Positions 1 through 13,616 of a DNA stretch of 64,000 bases are shown in pieces. The stretch is taken from positions 1,173,501 to 1,237,500 of the forward strand of contig LSRY02000001.1 of assembly GCA_001643675.2 (NCBI GenBank), read 5' to 3'. A program made the position numbers and the translations under genes. Under the pieces are notes generated by a model. That model searched no databases. It saw only the letters and a list, made by a program, of their open reading frames with translations, and was not told where the DNA came from. Every line of letters begins with the position of its first letter. Within the stretch, counting starts at the first letter, position 1. The DNA comes from Monocercomonoides exilis. Taxonomy: Eukaryota; Preaxostyla; Oxymonadida; Polymastigidae.

Positions 1-3000
1 TGGTAGGCAATAAAAATACTTATCTATTTTCAGTGAAAAAAATCAATCGATTTCTTTGAATAATGAACATCTCTCATGAATCGCTTGTTTATTTCTTTGA
101 GAATAATCACAACATTCCAGTTCAGTTATTGTTTTAAGGATATGAAGGAATTATTATTGCTAATCCTTATCTTTCAGAGATAATTCACAATTGGAAATGA
201 ATTTATTTGTTGTTTCATGATTATTCCTATGGCAATTGACGTTACACTTCTTCTGGGTGAAATTCATATGATTCAATTTTCAACAATGCCTTTTCTGTGG
301 ATCAAACAACAACAACAGATTTCAATTAGGAACAGTTCATTGTTCATGAAATTATTTCTTCAGCACAATTTACACATTCAAAAAAAAGAGAGACCTTTTA
401 TTTGTTTCATCAAACACTTAATTGGAAAAGACAAATGAAACTACCAGTTTCCACAAAGCATCAGTTTCAAAAATCAATTCACTAATCACTTGGAAGATTT
501 AACTTTCTTTCAAACAAGAAAACATTAGGTGCGCATTGCAAACTCAAAAAATGCCCTATTGCATTCATTGCTTTTGGAAACAATAATAGTTGAAACACCA
601 AAAAGGTTGTTTATTATTTTAAAGCAAAACATCTCAAGAGGGCAACTCGGGTGAAATGTTCAATTGTCTGTAGCCAAAAGAAGATTGTTTGAAGTCAAAT
701 TCTCAGACTTAAAATGATCAAGAAATTCAAACTGAATTTTTTTGAGAATCATCATGTGCTCGCAAAAAATCAACATCAGTATTTTAATCTTTTCAAAATT
801 GATTAATTACAACAAAATTTTTTGAAATTTCTTTATATTTTGTTAATTCAGACAATAAATAAACAATAATCCTTTTTTATTTTTTGTCACTTTCAACTTT
901 TGAACTGATCGATTGTTGGGATATTCTCCGGAAAACATAATAAGAAAGAAGGATATGGAAATATGGGTTATTCTTTTTGCAAAAACGCAATTGTTAAATT
1001 ATTATATTAATCAAATATTTCATATCATAATCAAATTTCCGTTTCCACTCATAAATCTTCTTTAGAATATCTGATATAGCATTATCTAGAAATAGATTCC
1101 ATATAAGGAAAGTTTGGTGTATGTCAACAAAAATTTGAGCAAAATAAAAAATTTTTGATTTATTTGAAAATTAAACATTTGCGACTTTTAAAAAAAATTA
1201 CCCTATATCTAATATTTTATCTTCCAATTTGTTGCAAAAGCTCTCCTCATTGCATTCGAAGAAATAAGTTTTTAACACTTTAATAATTTTTTTCATTCGA
1301 AGAAGAAAAAAGAAAAGCTTAACAGATACAATTTTAATATTGTACCACCATCAATCTTGCTCATTTAAAAAAAATCTATTTATATTAAGAGATGAATCTC
1401 AAGATAAAAAAAAAGGAAAAAGAAAGCAAAAACAGAAAATTTCGAACAATGATAAAAAAGGAATTTTATTGACAAATAAACGAATTGTGTTTTCAAAACA
1501 TTTTGAAAACATGGTTATTGTTTTTCAAAGTTGTAAAACTGCAGTTGCATAGAAGATACATAAATATTTTGCTTTTTTACAAAAAAATAATATTCCAAAT
1601 TCAAACAACAAATTTAATCCTTTTTTTAATACAAATAAAACAATTAAGATTAACACACGGAAATATTTATTTGAAAAATCTTTATGGAAAATAAACCATC
1701 ATAATAATTTGGATAACAGGAGTAAGAAAGAATTCATCAAATGAACTTCCATATTTTGTTCATCAATATTAATAACGAAATTAAAATTGAATTCACATAA
1801 CATATTTCGAATAGAAAGTTTATTAAAACTTTTTAAAATTTAACATCTGCAACATTAAAAATAATATATATATAAATATACAAAATAATCACATTATAAC
1901 ACGTTCTCTTTTCTTGTAAATATTAAAAAATATTCATCGAGCAAAACTGCTGATATCTTCTTTTTTGGAGTATTTATTTTTTCGAAAGACAAATAATTAA
2001 ATTATAAACTCAACGTCAAAAATATCAAACAGTAATTTTTTTAATTATTGAGCTCATCAAGCAAGAAGCACAATACAAATAAAATCGATATCATACAGAA
2101 CTATTCACTAAAGAAATTGTTGAATGTTTGCAGAAAGAAAATCATTTTGAAAATTTACTTGAAATATTAAACAATCTTTTCTCCCAAGTTGTTGCAGAAC
2201 TTGTAAAATAATTTTCACATTTAATAAGTTCTGACCAAATAAAACAATCTCATTTGTTAGTGAAAATAACGAAAAAAATTTCAAGATGTTATATTGTTTA
2301 TTTACATGTGAGAATGTGACTTTGATAACATTTTTACTTTTTTTTTGTGAATGATATGAAAATTGTTATTCAAATACTTGCAATTTTTGAATTATCAGAA
2401 AACTTAATCGAAATTTGCTGAATATTGTTTTTTAATAATGCTATTTGTTCCTATTTTTTTGAATTTTCAAAAGGTTCATCCTTTAACATCCAAAAATGAA
2501 TTGAACTCATTTTCAAATCAACTGTCGAATATTTTTTAACATAAATAAAAATAATGTTTTTAATTTTTGATATTTCCATTCTATTATCAAAATTTCATGC
2601 AACAAAAAATGGAACAGCAAGCTTTTTCCTTGTGGTAATTCAGAAGAAAGCATTTTTATTTTCATTTTTTCATATTTGTGGATGATTTTCAAATACATAA
2701 TCGACTTTTAAAAATTTATTATCTTTTTTATCAAACAAAATTCAAATATTTTCTGGGAAATGATATATAATGATTTTATTGATGATTTTCAGTTGACCGA
2801 AGTCTTGAAGCAACAAAATTTCATAATTTCAGTGAAAAAATAATAATTTTATTGAAATTTAGATAATTGATTACTGATTATTCATCACATATAATTGAAA
2901 AATGAAATAATTTGGATAATATGTTTGTAATAGCAACAGGATAGTGATAACTATATCTGAGACATTTTGAAAAGTGAAATAACAAAGATAATTTAGATAA

Positions 3001-3930
3001 GATGCTGTCAAAATCGAATGTGATATCATTGTCAATAATAATATTGTTTTGAATCACATTTTTTGTTTGCGAAACCATTATAAAACTTTTTTATTCATTT
3101 CTTATCGCATTAATCACATGGAGAAATATATGTTATCAATTTATTTTCACATTATGTGTATATTTTTAATGAAATATTAATTTTCTGATTAACAAAACTT
3201 ATTTTAGAAATTATTTCATAAATATGTTTTTCTAAAATCTTTAATAAAAATAATGTCGCAAAAAACCTTTATAGCATGTGGAAAATGAGTGTTTGTGAAG
3301 AATTTCAAACAAAGAAAATTATTTATAAAGATATATTTCTTTTCACAAAGTTTTTTGTTTTTCTGCATCTTGAGGCATCACATAAATCACAATCATGTAT
3401 TCTCACAATTAGCAATGAATAACCAGATGTAGATGTGTGTGATAATTTTTGAAACCATAACTTATTTCGGGGTGTTAATTATTGAAATTTATTATTTCTT
3501 GGAAGGTGAATTTTATTTTTGAAGCAGAAAAAAAAAATTATAATAAAAACTTAATAAATGTTTGAACAGATGAAATTTGAGAACATATTTGAGATAAAAC
3601 AATTTTTTGAACAGATAAAACTTTTCAATATCGATTAATCAGTATTTGAAGTGAATTCTTCAATCGAAACTTTTGATTGAAAAAATATAGATATAAAAAT
3701 AATCTCCTTCTATCCGATTTTCATCGTTCTTCTAATATTTTGTATCGATATTATCCCTATCAGATAATTATTAAAACAACACATCTTCTTATGCAGTGAG
3801 AGAAGAATTATCATCTCCATTGGATTTCTTGAATTCTTCGTCATTATATTCGATCGGAGTTCCAACTTTTTTATTTTCCACATATTAATAAAAAACAATC
3901 AATTCATAAATTCTGAAATTTCAATTGTTT
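1..3930. other. AT-rich intergenic DNA, no supported gene
   Basis: No reading frame here has convincing composition or a recognisable motif. Around 150-700 the plus strand has somewhat less biased sequence with several broken short frames, which could be a very old coding relic, but I could not identify a family. Near 3445-3478 there is a copy, in left-arm orientation, of a ~30-bp motif (TTTTTGAAACCATAACTT...) that recurs at several places in the window and flanks a MITE-like element at 61.5 kb. Confidence 0.5.
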
Positions 3931-3940
3931 TCCATTTTTT

Positions 3941-4679
3941 CAAATATATATTGCAATTATATCGTCGATATATCTATTTTTTTATTCCACACGAAGGGAG
4001 AAATTTCCGAAATTCACTCCAAACAGCTTCAACAGTATTTGAACACACACTTTTTCAGATTTGTATCTGTATTAATGTCATTCAGTGTGATGATTGAATC
4101 CAAATGTTTTTCATGAAGCGAAAGCATTCCATTCGTCGGAGTAAATTGTGGAACCTGGAGTTATGTTTGTCATTATTGTTGAGAATAATTGTTCTTTTTT
4201 TCTGTTCTTAACTCCAATAATAATGGAATTACCTTTATCTCCAACTGTTTTCATTTCTTTGACGCTGAAAAACCAAACTTGCTTTTTTCTTCTTCCATGG
4301 TGATATTTTCTTCGTCTGAGCAGCATATCATCGATTTCGACGATCTGTCCATCTTTTCCAAGCTGTTCAAAATTTTGACACAGGTTTGTAACTCGTTCTT
4401 GTAGTGATAAATTCATGTTATATGAAACTGTGTCTTTATTGACATTAAGCAACATACAAATATGCTTATTTTTTAATCGAATGAATATGAAGGCAGCAAA
4501 AGTAATAATTTCGAAATTCCCAATCTGGAATTTTTCATATGCGTATTTGCGAACACTGTTTTTCTTGATTTGCAATTCGGACACCTAAAAATTCTATCTT
4601 GAACAGAATCCTTTGTGAAATACATTATTGATCCGCACTTCTCGCACTCCATCTTTTTGTCCGATAACACAGACATCAT
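3941..4679 (-). pseudogene. Merlin/IS1016-type DDE transposase relic, copy 1
   Basis: This is a broken transposase of the Merlin (IS1016/IS1595-like, ISXO2 domain) cut-and-paste superfamily. The N-terminal frame (4679 down to about 4475) shows a zinc-ribbon pair, CEKCGS then CPNCKSRK. A second frame (4584-4111) carries the first catalytic region EIDDMLLRRRKYHHGR followed by KKQVWFFSVKE, and the second catalytic region IYSDEWNAF. After a TGA at 4111-4113 the protein resumes in a third frame near 4085-3941 with the last catalytic region NTVEAVWSEFRKFLPSCG and IDDIIAIYI. All three catalytic regions are therefore visible, but at least two frameshifts and two TGA codons prevent a product. No terminal inverted repeats were found. 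The family call is strong; inactivity is read directly from the sequence. Confidence 0.85.
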
Positions 4680-5833
4680 TAACCAATCTCAACAATTTTC
4701 CTCATTTTGAAACAATGTTAAATAAGAAGAGGTTTCACTTTTTTCCTCGATTTTTCATTTGATTGAAATAATCACTATCACTTGTGTGGAAATTGTTTCT
4801 GTTAATTCTCGATAATATAATAGAGAAATTGATCCGAATTTTTGAGGCTGTTAATTTGCAACAATCAATAAAAAAATATCAATCAATATTCATTTAACAT
4901 TGTCTTTTTTTTCAATGATAAAAAACGATAAATACAAAAAATATTATAAAAACATAGGCATTATTGAATTTTTTTCTTTAAGAAATTTTTGATTTTTTTT
5001 TAATCAAGAGTGAAGGAAATACGGAAATAGAATACTGTTAAAGATTCACACCCACAAGATCTTAATATTCGATAAATGCACAATGAAAAATTTGTCCATC
5101 CTATTTCAAAAGAAAAGATTGCGAAAAAATTGTGAAGTTGTTAATTAAATAAAAATGAAAACCTTTTCAACATTTTTTAAATTAACAGTTTCTGAATCAC
5201 TTCATTTTCAACTTAAAAATAAACACTGTTCAAACAGTTAATAATTGAATTTTTTTGTTCTGGAACTTTTTTTCTTTCATTTAAAACAAAATATTTGACT
5301 TTATGCATTTTCATTGAAAAATTATGCTTTTTTTTTAACTATTTGTGATTAAAAAATAGGAAACAAATGGGCTTATATTTTGAAATTCGTTTTATGAAAC
5401 GAAACATAATGTTGTTGTATCAATGATGTTTTTTTCCAGATAAAAAAAATCAAATTTTTTTTGAAATCTGAGAAAGTTTAATTATGTTATTAGAAAAATA
5501 ATTTTTCAATACTTTATGCATTAAAAGCTTGAAAACCCGAAATTTCCCCCATTTGTTCATTTTTTCACAATCACAGTCACATGAAAACACTCGTAAAATT
5601 ATATAATTTAATTTTTATCTTTTATTATTAGATATATTTCATATGGATGATTTGCAATCCTTGGCAATTATTTTGATTTTTCAAAAAAAAAAAGAATCAA
5701 TATTAAAAATATTTTTGTAAAAAATTGTGAAAATGAATTTTTCAAACGAACGTATTAATAATGACAAAGATAAAGATTAAAGTAATATGCAATAAATATT
5801 ATCAAAACACCTGGAAAACAGTTCACATAAATG
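4680..5833. other. AT-rich spacer between two Merlin relics
   Basis: Homopolymer-rich AT sequence. I see no coding frame, RNA gene or clear terminal inverted repeat belonging to either neighbouring transposase. Confidence 0.5.
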
Positions 5834-6910
5834 TTAAAGATTATGTATTTGTTTAAAATGAATAAATGAATATGATATGAACCATTTAATGGAAAAGTGA
5901 TTTTTGAAAGTCAATTTTGTATGTTTAACTGTTTTATCTTCTTTCCATTTTGAAGATGATCCATTATCTCCAACTTCATTTTGAAATGTTTCTGAAGAAG
6001 AAGTTGTTGAATCATCATCAACATTTATATTCAGTGAGATATTATCTTTATCTGGAACATCATCTTCACTTTTTATATACTTTCTTTCTTCTTCTTTTTT
6101 ATCATAATTTAATATATCATCTCCGATTTCTATTTCCATTTCATCAGTTTCATCAGTATCATCATGATGAATTTTCAATTCCATTTCATTTCTGCTTTTT
6201 TTTTCAAAATTTCGTCAGATCGAGATATATCCAATATGAACTGTTCAAAATTGTAATCTTTTCTTTTTCTATTTGAAAATTGAGATAAATAATCAGGAAA
6301 AAATTTTATTCTGATACCATGAGAAGGAAAAAACGAACTGAAATAGATCCAAAAACCTTCTATATTGTTTGAACAAGCTTCAGAATCTGGATCGTCACAG
6401 TTTTGTTTGTGACAAACAGTTTTGTGAATGTGAACTATTTCTTCAAGACAATAGTTAGCCTTCCACTCATCAATATGAATTTCTGTTCCTTTTTTAATAT
6501 ATTTTTCAATAATTGGAATCAATGTTCTTTTGCTTCTATTTGGAACAGTTTGAATTAGTTTTTTTGCTTCCTCTTTATAGTTTCTTTTCTCAATAGCTCC
6601 AAAAATCCATATTTGTTTCTTCATCCTCCCTCTTTTGTACTTCCTCCTCCTCCATATTGCCTCATCAATTTGAACAATAACTCCTTCACCACCTCGTGAA
6701 ACATTTTGCATGTTGATTAGTTCTGTTGCAACTGTTTTTATTGCACTCCCCCAATATCCTATTGAAGATTTCGTAACATCTGTGATCAGTCTGATTTGAG
6801 TTACTGATAAACCAATCCATAACATCTAAATAATAAGAAGAATTTGGTTCAATTTCTGATGAGACCCGAAAAAAACTGTGTTCTTGAATGCTGAACGTTT
6901 GATTGAGCAC
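5834..6910 (-). pseudogene. Merlin/IS1016-type DDE transposase relic, copy 2
   Basis: A second Merlin-superfamily transposase, better preserved than copy 1. The main frame (6825-6175) has the three catalytic regions in order: VQIDEAIWRRRKYKRGR with QIWIFGAIEK, then TEIHIDEWKANY, then SNNIEGFWIYF. Just upstream the same frame reads KLNQILLII, a TAG, then MLWIGLSVTQIRL, so the open frame is truncated by a nonsense codon. The TAG stands where a Tyr or Gln codon is plausible. After a TGA at 6175-6177 the sequence continues in another frame (6184-5834) as an acidic Asp/Glu/Ser-rich tail, which is probably the original C-terminus displaced by a one-base indel. The two Merlin copies differ greatly in sequence, so they are separate old insertions rather than a recent duplication. 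Confidence 0.85.
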
Positions 6911-9390
6911 TCAAAATTTGAAAAATTTGATATATGTTGATTTTTTCATAATATGATTTTGCAACATTTCGGATAAGTTGCATTTTGATTGTTCATCGCG
7001 TAATCGGAAAACCATTTTAAAGTTGAATGAAAGTTTGAAAATTTTTGAAACATTGATGAAAAAAAATACCAATTTGCATTTTTGTGGTTCGATCATATCA
7101 AATGATGAAAAATCATTGTATTATTTATTCATTTTTCATATTTTTATGTATTTTTTAAAAAAACTTTTGTTATATAATAATGAATATGTGCTTTCACATA
7201 AAACGAATGAAAAAGAAAAAAATCTAACAAAGCAATATTAACATAGATATTTGGGCACCAAAAAAGTGACTTAATGAAAATTTATTTTTGAAAATACGAA
7301 TAATATTTTTTTTTTTGTATATCACATTTTTTCAGACAAAATTTTCTGTTTAAAAATTTCTCATGAGCATAAACAAACAAACATTGAAAAGTTCAAATAT
7401 TTTGCAAAAGACATCTTCATGTTTATTTCAGGTGAAGCATTTGTTTTTAAAAAACAATTGTGATAATAAAAACACTTGTATGCAAAATATCTTTTCAAAA
7501 ACAAACAATCTTTGAAAAATCAACACACGGAAAAAAGTTATGATTTCAAAAATAATCTCCTGTTATTTTTAATGACATGAGACCATTTTCATTGTTTGTT
7601 TCAAAAAAATGTTCATCAGATGAAAATTATTTTATTATAATGCGGATTTATATATGTGTTATTATATTTGAGTTCATTACTTTTTTCAGAGTGTTTATTC
7701 TTAGAAGGTTTTGTTTCTATGGAGAGGTTTTATTCATTCAAAACAGAAAAATTATTTCAATTATTTCAAAAAGCCAATGTTCACGATGAAGAAAAGAAAA
7801 AAAATTTTTTTGAAAAAATATTATCATAATTTTTCAGTGCATAATTATTATAATTCCAACAAATATTTCGAACCAAAATAATTGAAGAAAAAAATGAATT
7901 TTTTGAAAAAAAATGACTTATTTCATTTTTTGGCCATATAAACATTTTTCGATGAGTTCAAAAGAAACATTTTTTGTCATGTGGGGGATAATACGGACTT
8001 TCAAGCATTTTTTTGCACAAAGCATGAAAAAAATGTTCCTATTCTAACATATTAAACTTAACCAGATTTCAAAACAAATTTGATTTTCATATTTGCAAGC
8101 AAATATCATTGATAAAAAACATTAAGTTTTGTGACATCACATTTATTTCAGAAAATAAACCCATTTTTTTTAATTTTTTGATCACAGAAAGTTCATCTTT
8201 AATGTATAATTTTTCAATGAAAATGCCTAAAGACAAATATTTTGTCCCATGTTTTCGTCAGAGGATATTCAATTCAAAATTTTGGTAAATTTTGATCAAA
8301 AATGTGGATTTCAGATTATTAGAAAACTCAATGTGTTTCAATGACCATGATAGACTTTTTTTGAATTCAGGAAATGCAGTTTCCAACTTTTTTTCGTAGT
8401 TAAGAATCGAAAAGAACTGCACACAAATTCACATACTTTAAAGCATTACATTTATGTGGTTTGTTCTTTGTGTTTTATTTTTATTTTGATATCAATAAAA
8501 TAATATTTTGTTCTTTTCATAGACAATAGCACGACCATTGATAGTAAATTTATTTCGACAAGTTTTTCAATGAAAAAAGATTATTTTTATTTTCGCAGGT
8601 TTATTGATCACTAATTTTCTTTGTCTTGATAATTTGTGCCTTTCATTAATGCGATTTATTATTTATTTTGAAAATGTTAAAAAAAAACAGAAAAATAAAT
8701 TGTTCTTTTCTTTTGTTTTTCTTTTTTCAGTAATGTTTTTATTTCTTTTTTTATTCTGAAAATTATAGTTTCTATAAATTGAAATTGCTATTCCTTGCTT
8801 TTTTTTAAAAAAAAAGAGTCATCTTGATTCTTTGTCAAAAACAGTCAAAACTTGAAGTTTGAAACAACGCCATTAACAAAATGTTTGACAATCAAATTGC
8901 ATAGTGATTTCCTGAATGATTATTGTTTGAGATGAAAAGATTGAAAAGGTTTGTTATGTTTTTCAGCTTTTCACGATAGTTTATTTCTCACATATCATTT
9001 CTTTGGATTATTCTCACTTTCATCAGAATCCGTAAAAATAACATATTGCTCAGATAATCTTTTGAGCAAATATTTCACCGACTACATGGAATTTTTTTTG
9101 TGCAATTTTTTTTTTCTTCCGAATTATCTTATTCGTCGCTTGATGAAAGATTTTCTTTTATGCAATCTCTGCTGTCAAGATCTTTTGTCCTTTTTGTTTT
9201 TCACATATTGGATCTGGAAAAGCGATGATCAATTTCAAGAAATGATTCGACAGAACTATCCTAACAACTTGATGAAAAGCTCATAAGTTTTTGAACATCA
9301 TTTTCACCAAATAATTCTGATATTCATAAAATCAATCTTTCGTGTTCACAACTTCGATGAAAAACATGAACACCCTAAATTCTTTCTTCT
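6911..9390. other. AT-rich intergenic DNA with repeat copies
   Basis: No supported gene. It holds one copy of a 267-bp interspersed repeat (7982-8249, listed separately) and, at about 7528-7560, a right-arm copy of the dispersed motif (GAAAAAAGTTATGATTTC followed by AAAAATAATCTCC). The remainder is low-complexity A/T. Confidence 0.5.
7982..8249 (+). repeat. Interspersed MITE-like repeat, copy 1
   Basis: This ~268-bp segment matches 15224-15490 in the same orientation. Both begin TGGGGGATAATACGGACTTT or TTGGGGAAAATACGGACTTT and end with AAATATTTTGTCCCA. The two ends form a short imperfect inverted repeat (TGGGGAAAATA against TGGGACAAAATA), as expected of a small non-autonomous DNA transposon. 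There is no coding capacity. The second copy interrupts a DIRS-like retroelement, which shows mobility after that element inserted. Confidence 0.7.
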
Positions 9391-11396
9391 TCTTCTTGTG
9401 AATCAGTTGGATCTAATTCGAAATCTGTTGAAAAAAAGTTATCGTCAGGCTTAGTATTGTCACCAGTATTTTTGTTCGAAGTGAGATTCGATAGTTTAGA
9501 ATCAGTTTGTGTTATTTTTGAAGATGATTGTTTTTCCTTATTGTTTTATGTCGCTTTTTGCTTCATATTTTTCATCTGAATATTCTCAACTCTTTCATCA
9601 TCATAAATAGTCATTTTCTTTACAAAGTCTTGCCATTCATTCAGAACTGCATTTGATGTTATTTGTTAACCAGAGATGGACCATCTTTTCGTCTGTCTAT
9701 CTGGTTTCACACCGAAAGGCAAGGAATCCAAAGTGCGCATCAGAACATGAGATATTTGGAAAGATGTCATTCCAGCTTTGTCGAACCTATGCCGTATTAT
9801 TCTTGGAGTTGTTGCATAACTTGAGCAATCAGCAAAAGCTTTCAAGAAAGAAAAAAATATTTGGGAGAAATCTGAAGGAATTTTGCAACGATATATTCTT
9901 TAGCACATTCCTGCAATAGTTTTAAGTCCTGCTTTGAAAAATGACCATTCAATTATCTGAATGCTGGTTGAACTTAACAAGATTCTTATTTCTATTAAAA
10001 TTCAAATTTTTGAAAGACAAAGATTTTCATGAATTGATTCACAAATCCAAGATTAAGATTTCAGCAGCCAATTACATTTGTCTCACTCATTCTTATTCAA
10101 CAAGACATTTGAGGAAGAATATTCGTCCTTTTGAAATGAAGAAACAAAATCCTTTCATAAATTGTTTTCTATTTCATCTGCATAAATGCGCTTATCATGT
10201 GAAAGAAAGTTGTGTTGAGAATGCGTTAAGAAAAACTGTGAAAAAATCTGTTAAAGTTCAGTGGATTTGCATTTAAAAGTTGTTCCAATTTTTGCTGATT
10301 CAAAATCAAAAGAATTTGAAATTGGATCACAATCGCAAACTGAGCCACTTGACATTTTGAATGTTTAAGAAATGTTTAAATCTTTTTAGGATTCATCATC
10401 ATCGATGTTTTTTTGATTTCGAGAATGAATGAGTGATGATTCTTTGCTCGGCGATGAACGTTGCTCGATAATTTTTGTTGAATCAAAAATTGAATTCCAC
10501 TCCTATTGCATCATTTCATTGATGAATGTTTTCCTTAACTGTTCTAATTCTTGTTTTTCGTTTGTTTTTATTTTTCTAGTTTTTGGTTCTTGTTATTCTT
10601 GAAGACGTCGATTCATTTTTTTCCCATATTTTTGTTGCTTTTGAATATGTGGAAACACGTTTGTCAACATTATTTCTTCGAATAACTCTTTTGATACCCA
10701 ATTTTTTTTATATGAGCAATATATAACAATCATCACTTTTCTGTTCTTTAATCTCTTTTCAAAATTAATAATGTGAAATGTGATAAGTTGGCAGACAGAA
10801 TCCATTTGCTCTGACGATTAAAAGAAGTGTAATGTTATGAAGAGGAAATTTTTTTAAAGAAGAAATGAATGAGCATTTATTCAACACAACTCTGAAGTTT
10901 TTTCTCCGATCTGAAGATTGACAACTGGTTTCATCCTGCTATAATATGAACGAAGGATGATATTTCTTTCACTTCATTTGTTAACGTAAATGCATCAAAA
11001 ACGAAAGAATATTGTTTTTCAAAAAAGCCCTCAGTCGAGTATGGCCCAATTTCATTACGCAATATTTTTTGAGTTGTTTGCGTCTTTCAAGAAGGCTGTA
11101 CACCCATCGCATGCTTGGAATCCCAATATATATATCGGATTTTTCTGAACTTTGTATTCTAATCCTCCTTACCCAAAAATAATGACGAAAAAAAACAAGA
11201 ATCTTATCCAAACTATTTTTGGGATATCTTTTATTGTCGGCCGAGTGACAACATCGTCCAAATTGAATAGTATTTCTTGCAATCTTTCTTTTTCTTCTTC
11301 CGATAAAAACTTTGGCCTTCCATTTTTTCCTGTTAATTCTCCTTTGGAGATCATTCGAGAAGCTCTTTGTTTGCTATAATAACATTGTGCTGTCAT
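9391..11396 (-). pseudogene. pogo/Tigger-type (DDE_1) transposase relic
   Basis: A heavily decayed transposase on the minus strand. It starts with a helix-turn-helix/linker segment (11396-11200: GRPKFLSEEEKERLQEILF, then RPTIKDIPKIVW). A second DNA-binding-type segment follows (IPSMRWVYSLLERRKQLKK, ~11120-11060), then the first catalytic region as DETSCQSSDRRKN near 10940-10900. A DDE_1-like core follows with ELFEEIMLTNVFPHI (~10680-10640). Weaker matches to the second (ILILD, ~10060) and third (QHSDN, ~9960) catalytic regions precede a typical C-terminal stretch FDKAGMTSFQISHVLMRTL (~9790-9735) and an acidic tail. Frames change repeatedly. In long readable stretches (10600-10290 and 9790-9400) the interruptions are nearly all TAA/TAG. 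Family assignment is reasonably firm; the D2/D3 positions are tentative. Confidence 0.6.
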
Positions 11397-13199
11397 TTTA
11401 TTTATTAAATCTTTTTGTTTTTCCTTTTATCCATCTCTGAAAACAAATTGAGAAAGATTGGAAAAAGAGAGAAACCTTATTTATTTGTTTTAAGGTATAA
11501 AAAAGTTTAAAACTCTTATTCAAATATTTTCTAACCTGTTAAATTATTTAAGTGAAGAAAAAATATAAATGAAATAATTACAAGATAATTTATCAAAAAA
11601 TGTTATTGGAGAAAGATCATTTATTGTGCGTTCACAAATGTTTTTTATTTTTTTTCAAATAACAAAGAATAAACAAACATCCAAAATTATAATTGTTTTT
11701 TTAAAGTCTTTTAAGATTTGAAAAAATTTGTTTTTTAACAAGATTTGTTTTTGGCAAACATTTCTCATCAAAATTCAAATTCTATTCAACACAAATATAT
11801 ATATCGGAAATGTTTTGAAAAATTTTTAGTGTTTTATTTTCATAAATTTTTTTAAAAAAATCTCATACATTTTTATCGAATTACTGTTCCCAAATTTGAA
11901 AATTCGCAGAAATGTGTATTATAACCATGTTAAGATTTTGGTTTTGATATCTATTTGAGTGAAGTTTTATACGTGGAAACAGAAATTTGATCAAAATATG
12001 AAATTTTAATTCTATAAGAATTTTAAACAAAAGGAACCATACAAAAAATTTAGACATTTGTGTGATTATTTATGAAATCATATTTTTTCTGTAACAATAT
12101 TCTGTTTGAAATTCTGTATTGCATTTTTGTTAATGAGCATTGAAAAGTGAAAACGCTATCTTCAAAAAAATTGTCATGAATACAACAAAAAAGTTTGCTT
12201 TTGCAATAGTTGCAATTTAAAAAAATTTGGATATGATAATTATCTAGCCATTTACAAAAGAATATAAAAAATTCAACCCCTCGAAAAAAGTTATAATTTC
12301 AAAAATAATCACACGTATGAACGATAGAAAAAGCCGATATGACAGAAATTTCATTCTGGAAAAGAATATTTCATGATTTGTTCAAAACTTTTGAATATCG
12401 AAATAATTCTCATTACGAACATAATATATGATAATTTGATGATTATTTTTATAATCAAATTTATCTTTCATAATATTTTTGTTTGAAAATTTGTGAAAAA
12501 TATTAAAAATTAAACACTGAAAAATTATAATACAATTTATTAAGTATTTTTCAGATATTCTTTTTTTCCATCGGTAATATGAAACAATGATAATGCATTC
12601 TGCATAAAAATGAGTAATTTCTTATCAAAAGGCAAAAAACTTTTAAAAGGAAGCACTCCACAAAAAAGTCATAATTTCGGAAAGAACAACATAAACCACA
12701 ACGCCTCTGTATTTGGTGTCGGACATTCAACAAAATGAACAAGTCGATCAATGAAATAAAAAGGATAGGCTGAATGAGAAACGTGCAAAGAAATAAACAA
12801 AATCATTGTGGTGTTGTGTAAGCGAATAGTGAATACTGGTGAAAACAATAAGTCATTTTTAAGTTTGGAAAGATGTATCGTTGAAAAGGTTGTTCTATAT
12901 GAATATAATGGAGAAAGCCAATTAACTCTCAACAGCAGACGATTAATCAACAACACCTCTGTTGTGTGAGAAACACTAATTGAGCTTCAAAACTTCTTTA
13001 TTCATGAACGTCATTTCCTTAGCTCTTTCTGTTTCCAACTCTCATATTGTCACTTTTGTTTTATCTTTTTTCTTCTTTAACTCTCGCTGTTGGTTATTTG
13101 TATTCGAGATTAGGAAGGTTTGTGTGATTGGTATTGTGGTGCTTTCATGAAAAGGGAACAGTGGGAGTTAACAGTCGAAGTGAACAGTTGTGCAGGATG
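11397..13199. other. AT-rich intergenic DNA with motif copies
   Basis: No supported gene. Copies of the dispersed ~30-bp motif lie at about 12279-12312 (GAAAAAAGTTATAATTTC then AAAAATAATCACACG) and, degenerate, at 12658-12688. A weak minus-strand frame at 12956-12669 has no recognisable family and may be part of the adjacent retroelement. Confidence 0.45.
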
Positions 13200-13403
13200 T
13201 TATGATGGTTATAAAAATTGACTGAGTTGAAAGAAATGTTCGTTGCACATTCGCCATTAATTCCACCATTTCTGACGTTGAAGATTTTGGTAGCTGAGAT
13301 AATTTTGACAGTTCCAACGATTGAACAGGTTTGCAGGAAAACGGAGGGGAGAAGGCTGCTTGGAAAGGCCTTGGCAATTTTTGCTGCATTCTGGCAGATA
13401 TGA

Positions 13404-13616
13404 TTACTTTAAATACGATCGTGAAGGTGTATGTGCTGAATGTGACAACATTGAGTGATGCGAGATAAACACTTCTGGCACACCCTTCAAGGAAGAAGCT
13501 GAAATTGAGGTAACTTTTAATGAATATGATCTGATTTCTTTTTGAACACCACCTTGATTCATTGCCCATTTTGCCAGTTCTCCAACTCTATTAACTGTGA
13601 GAAGCGTTTTCACCAC
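13404..13616 (-). pseudogene. Tyrosine-recombinase C-terminus-like fragment of DIRS relic
   Basis: The frame reads GELAKWAMNQGGVQKEIRSY then SLKVTSISASSLKGVPEVFI, SHHSMLSHSAHTPSRSYLK. In DIRS/PAT-type tyrosine recombinases the H-S-x-R box followed by a Ser/Ala-rich helix, Gly-Val and a W/H-S...Y run occupies this position. Here the arginine is Lys and the final Tyr context (SRSYLK) is only approximate. Position, 3' of RNase H on the same strand, supports the call more than the residues do. No R1 box was found upstream. Confidence 0.4.
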
